This document shows positions 30,273 through 32,494 of a stretch of 32,494 bases of DNA, piece by piece; position 1 is the first letter of the stretch, and every line of letters starts with the position of its first letter. The position numbers and the translations under genes were made by a program. The stretch covers positions 1 through 32,494 of the forward strand of contig JADBKA010000023.1 of the NCBI GenBank assembly GCA_014896635.1, given 5' to 3'. This DNA comes from Ktedonobacteraceae bacterium. GTDB taxonomy: Bacteria; Chloroflexota; Ktedonobacteria; Ktedonobacterales; Ktedonobacteraceae. The notes under the pieces are model-generated. The model saw nothing but the letters and a program-made list of their open reading frames with translations. It was not told the DNA's origin and ran no database searches.

Positions 30273-32291
30273 TCAGCCTAATGCCGCGTTGATGGCGCTT
30301 TCAACATTGACCATCACTTCCAGACACTCTGTCAGGCTGGTATCACGCATTGTGATCAACACCTGAAACGCTTTATATTCATTACCGACGAGCCGAATCA
30401 AGATACGGCGCTCTGCACCGGTTATCACCATATCCTCCAGATCTCCCCATTTTCCCTGCTCAAGTGTCTGTAGGGCGCTCTGCAACACACCCCCTACAGA
30501 GTGGCAGACAGGGGAGATGTCCAGGTCGTCTATCGCAACCTGGGCAATGGGCTGCCCATCCATACTGACCAGCGCAGCCGCGACAAAGCCGCTGATCGCA
30601 TAGCCCAGCGTTTGCAGGGCCGAAACCAGCGCAGGATAGTTATATTGCTCCGCCAGTTGCAGCCTCTCCCCATTTTTTTGTCTTGCCAGCACAGCAGATT
30701 CGTTTTTCTCTTCGGTCCTGCGCTCCCTTAGCGAGGCCCGCACCTCCTGCGCTTCTGCCACCGGCTGTAATAGCTCCATTGAATTTGCAAGGGGTGACAC
30801 AGGCGGCATCGGAGATGACGATTGCGCCGGATGCCAGACTGGAGATGTGATCTGCGTCTGGCCTTGCTCAACAGCAGGCGAGAGGATATTCCACGACATA
30901 GCGGGCGACCGTTCAAGATCAGGCTGTAAGGAGAACGCCTCCTGCCATTCCACCGAGGGGAGAATTATATCGTCCTGCGACGTAGGAGTAGGCACAGAAG
31001 AGGTGGAAGAAGTAGAAGATGTAAAAGATGCGGGGACAGCCGGCATCTGCCTGGAAGAGGCAGTACGCACGACCGGCATCTCAGAGGCAGTCGGCTGCTC
31101 AGTTAACCACGAAGGGAGATCGTAACGCTCTTCACGTGGTGTTCTGGGAACCGGGCGGGACGTCGCCGCCTGTATATGCTCGCCGTTTAGTTGCCTGTCA
31201 CTTATGGCTATCGTTGGAGAGGCATCCATCTGCCCTCTCTCCGACTGTTCCTGTTGCTGCGTCCCTGACGCCTCGTCCCACATGCTTTTTTCCAGACGTG
31301 GGAATCCGCCCGTTTTTTGCCACCATTCTTTACTTTCGCCGCCGGGTGGGATCGCCGCCATGCCCTGGCGCGCCGACCTGGCCTGTTCTTCGTATTGACT
31401 GTTCATCCCTTGCGGCATCTGTGGGGTAGAAGGGACAGGCGCTACGGGCGATGTTGAGGACATATAGGGTATCTGCGATGTATGTGGAACCGGAGATGGC
31501 GGAGAAGACTCGGCTACTATGCCAAACGGGCTATCATCTACTTCCTCCCTCACAAACTGTGAGGATACCATCGGAGTATATTCTGCGCTGTGTTGCGGAA
31601 CAGTAGCGCCTTCGCCCTCATTTCTGGCGCGGAATTGTACAGCCTGGAAGATCAAACGCGAGAGAGGCAGCGTTACATTGGGAACCACCTGCTCACGCCA
31701 GGGTTGCTGCATCACTGTACCGTTTTTATGCGCAGCCAGAGCAAAAAACGCTTCATTGCCACGCAATTCCCCGTACTCGGCCCAGATCAACTCACCATTC
31801 TGAAAACAGAGCAGGCCATGTCCTTCCAGACCACTGTTCACCAGCAGGGCAATATTGCGCCGGCTCATAGCTACCATCTGAATAACATCTAATAAATCAA
31901 ACGAGTCCAGATCGGCTGAAAAGCCCGGCATACGCAGAAGGTGCCATAGATCTTCCTTTAAAAGGCGCACGTTCAGCGGCTTCTCCAGATAACTGATCGC
32001 GCCGTTTTCCAGCGCCTGCATGCGCATCTCAGCATTATCCTCACCCAGCATGATAATCTGCGTATTTGGACGGTAGGCACGCAACCATTGTACCAGTTCA
32101 AAGCTGCCGACACCAGGAATTTTGACATCACAAATCACTGCGGCAAACTCATCCGACCAGAGCATGCGAGCCGCATCAGCACCATTTACCACGCTTTGAA
32201 CTGTGTAGCCATCGTTATGTAAAGTATTGACTATGGTGCGATTGAGGTGTTCATCTGCCTCAACAACCAGAATACTCCATACGTTAGACAT
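30273..32291 (-). CDS. Receiver - DUF4388 (PATAN) - roadblock/LC7 signalling protein
   Basis: A 672-residue protein. An N-terminal receiver domain (~5-118) has the acidic pair E11/D13, phospho-acceptor D55 (VICDVKIPG) and K104 (YLEKPL). The usual Thr/Ser after strand 4 is Gly83 (IIMLGED), an atypical feature. A DUF4388/PATAN domain follows (~124-215, FDLLDVIQMVAMSRRNIALLV, GELIWAEYGELRGNEAF). A Pro/Ser/Gln-rich disordered linker spans ~225-540. The end (~550-672) is a roadblock/LC7 domain (YPALVSALQTLGYAISGFVAAALVSMDGQPI). Roadblock proteins regulate MglA-type small GTPases, so this is probably a phosphorylation-responsive regulator of polarity, motility or development. The ATG at 32291 is chosen over the longer open frame because the receiver domain begins there; GGTGGG lies upstream. 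Confidence 0.88.
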   Translation of the reverse strand: MSNVWSILVVEADEHLNRTIVNTLHNDGYTVQSVVNGADAARMLWSDEFAAVICDVKIPGVGSFELVQWLRAYRPNTQIIMLGEDNAEMRMQALENGAISYLEKPLNVRLLKEDLWHLLRMPGFSADLDSFDLLDVIQMVAMSRRNIALLVNSGLEGHGLLCFQNGELIWAEYGELRGNEAFFALAAHKNGTVMQQPWREQVVPNVTLPLSRLIFQAVQFRARNEGEGATVPQHSAEYTPMVSSQFVREEVDDSPFGIVAESSPPSPVPHTSQIPYMSSTSPVAPVPSTPQMPQGMNSQYEEQARSARQGMAAIPPGGESKEWWQKTGGFPRLEKSMWDEASGTQQQEQSERGQMDASPTIAISDRQLNGEHIQAATSRPVPRTPREERYDLPSWLTEQPTASEMPVVRTASSRQMPAVPASFTSSTSSTSSVPTPTSQDDIILPSVEWQEAFSLQPDLERSPAMSWNILSPAVEQGQTQITSPVWHPAQSSSPMPPVSPLANSMELLQPVAEAQEVRASLRERRTEEKNESAVLARQKNGERLQLAEQYNYPALVSALQTLGYAISGFVAAALVSMDGQPIAQVAIDDLDISPVCHSVGGVLQSALQTLEQGKWGDLEDMVITGAERRILIRLVGNEYKAFQVLITMRDTSLTECLEVMVNVESAINAALG

Positions 32292-32494
32292 CGCTTTTAC
32301 CCACCTGAAACAGTTCCTACCTGTCCCTTGCTCCCACATCTTATCTGTCTGCCAGGCAACCTTTCCTGGTCGGCCAATCGTACGTTGAGAGTGTAACACG
32401 ATGCCGCCCGGATGGCAAGAACAGACTCACAGGTCCCACCTACCCCCTCACCCGCTTTTCCCCCCACTGTGATGGCCAGTGCTGTACATATACA

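Noticed and set aside
30102..30281. 59-codon plus-strand frame with a good AGAGGAG site
   Set aside because: The product is basic and lacks domains or membrane segments. The opposite strand encodes a clean small membrane protein, and the apparent ribosome site is part of that gene's Phe/Leu codons.

Overview
The window looks like a chromosomal segment of a spore-forming, filamentous Chloroflexota bacterium of the Ktedonobacter type. This is an inference from gene families and moderate GC content; no rRNA or marker gene is present to prove it. Pointers are the C5-pathway heme cluster with HemQ, an F420-type luciferase-like oxidoreductase, PadR, WYL and XRE regulators, a receiver-DUF4388-roadblock protein, and many GC-rich intergenic repeats. 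No tRNA, rRNA, CRISPR array, prophage or intact transposase was seen.

Layout. 1-2258: the end of a TPR protein, a relic zone, then a divergent SRPBCC/PadR pair sharing an operator-rich intergenic region. 2475-4853: a membrane-anchored polysaccharide deacetylase and a DUF4349 lipoprotein, both at the cell surface. 4936-8293 (minus): an RlmI-type rRNA methyltransferase and a GH15 glucoamylase/trehalase. 8294-9339: a long AT-rich leader, a small exported protein and a strong terminator. 9402-15679 (minus): hemA-hemC-hemD-hemQ-hemL-hemB, tightly packed or overlapping, making uroporphyrinogen III from glutamyl-tRNA and adding the coproheme decarboxylase. 16144-18324: a small exported protein, an AraC regulator and a membrane-protein remnant. 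18597-21578: luciferase-like oxidoreductase, SnoaL-like protein, methyltransferase and short-chain dehydrogenase. 21638-24524: a WYL regulator, a divergent QueA-like protein and 3-methyladenine glycosylase I. 24525-25256: a gene graveyard with Uma2-like and Rieske-like fragments. 25278-29640: an XRE regulator, a small membrane protein, then NfeD, flotillin and PspA, a probable membrane-stress and lipid-domain operon. 29641-32291: a 151-bp MITE-like element, an unlisted 39-residue membrane protein, and a large receiver-DUF4388-roadblock protein (minus).

The strongest new leads are these: a two-part regulatory element shared between the WYL regulator's own divergent promoter and the SDR gene promoter with identical 24-bp internal spacing; the NfeD-flotillin-PspA operon with a 12-histidine loop in NfeD; the small membrane protein downstream of the receiver-roadblock gene; a QueA paralogue with altered signature motifs; and nested dyads in the PadR/SRPBCC control region.
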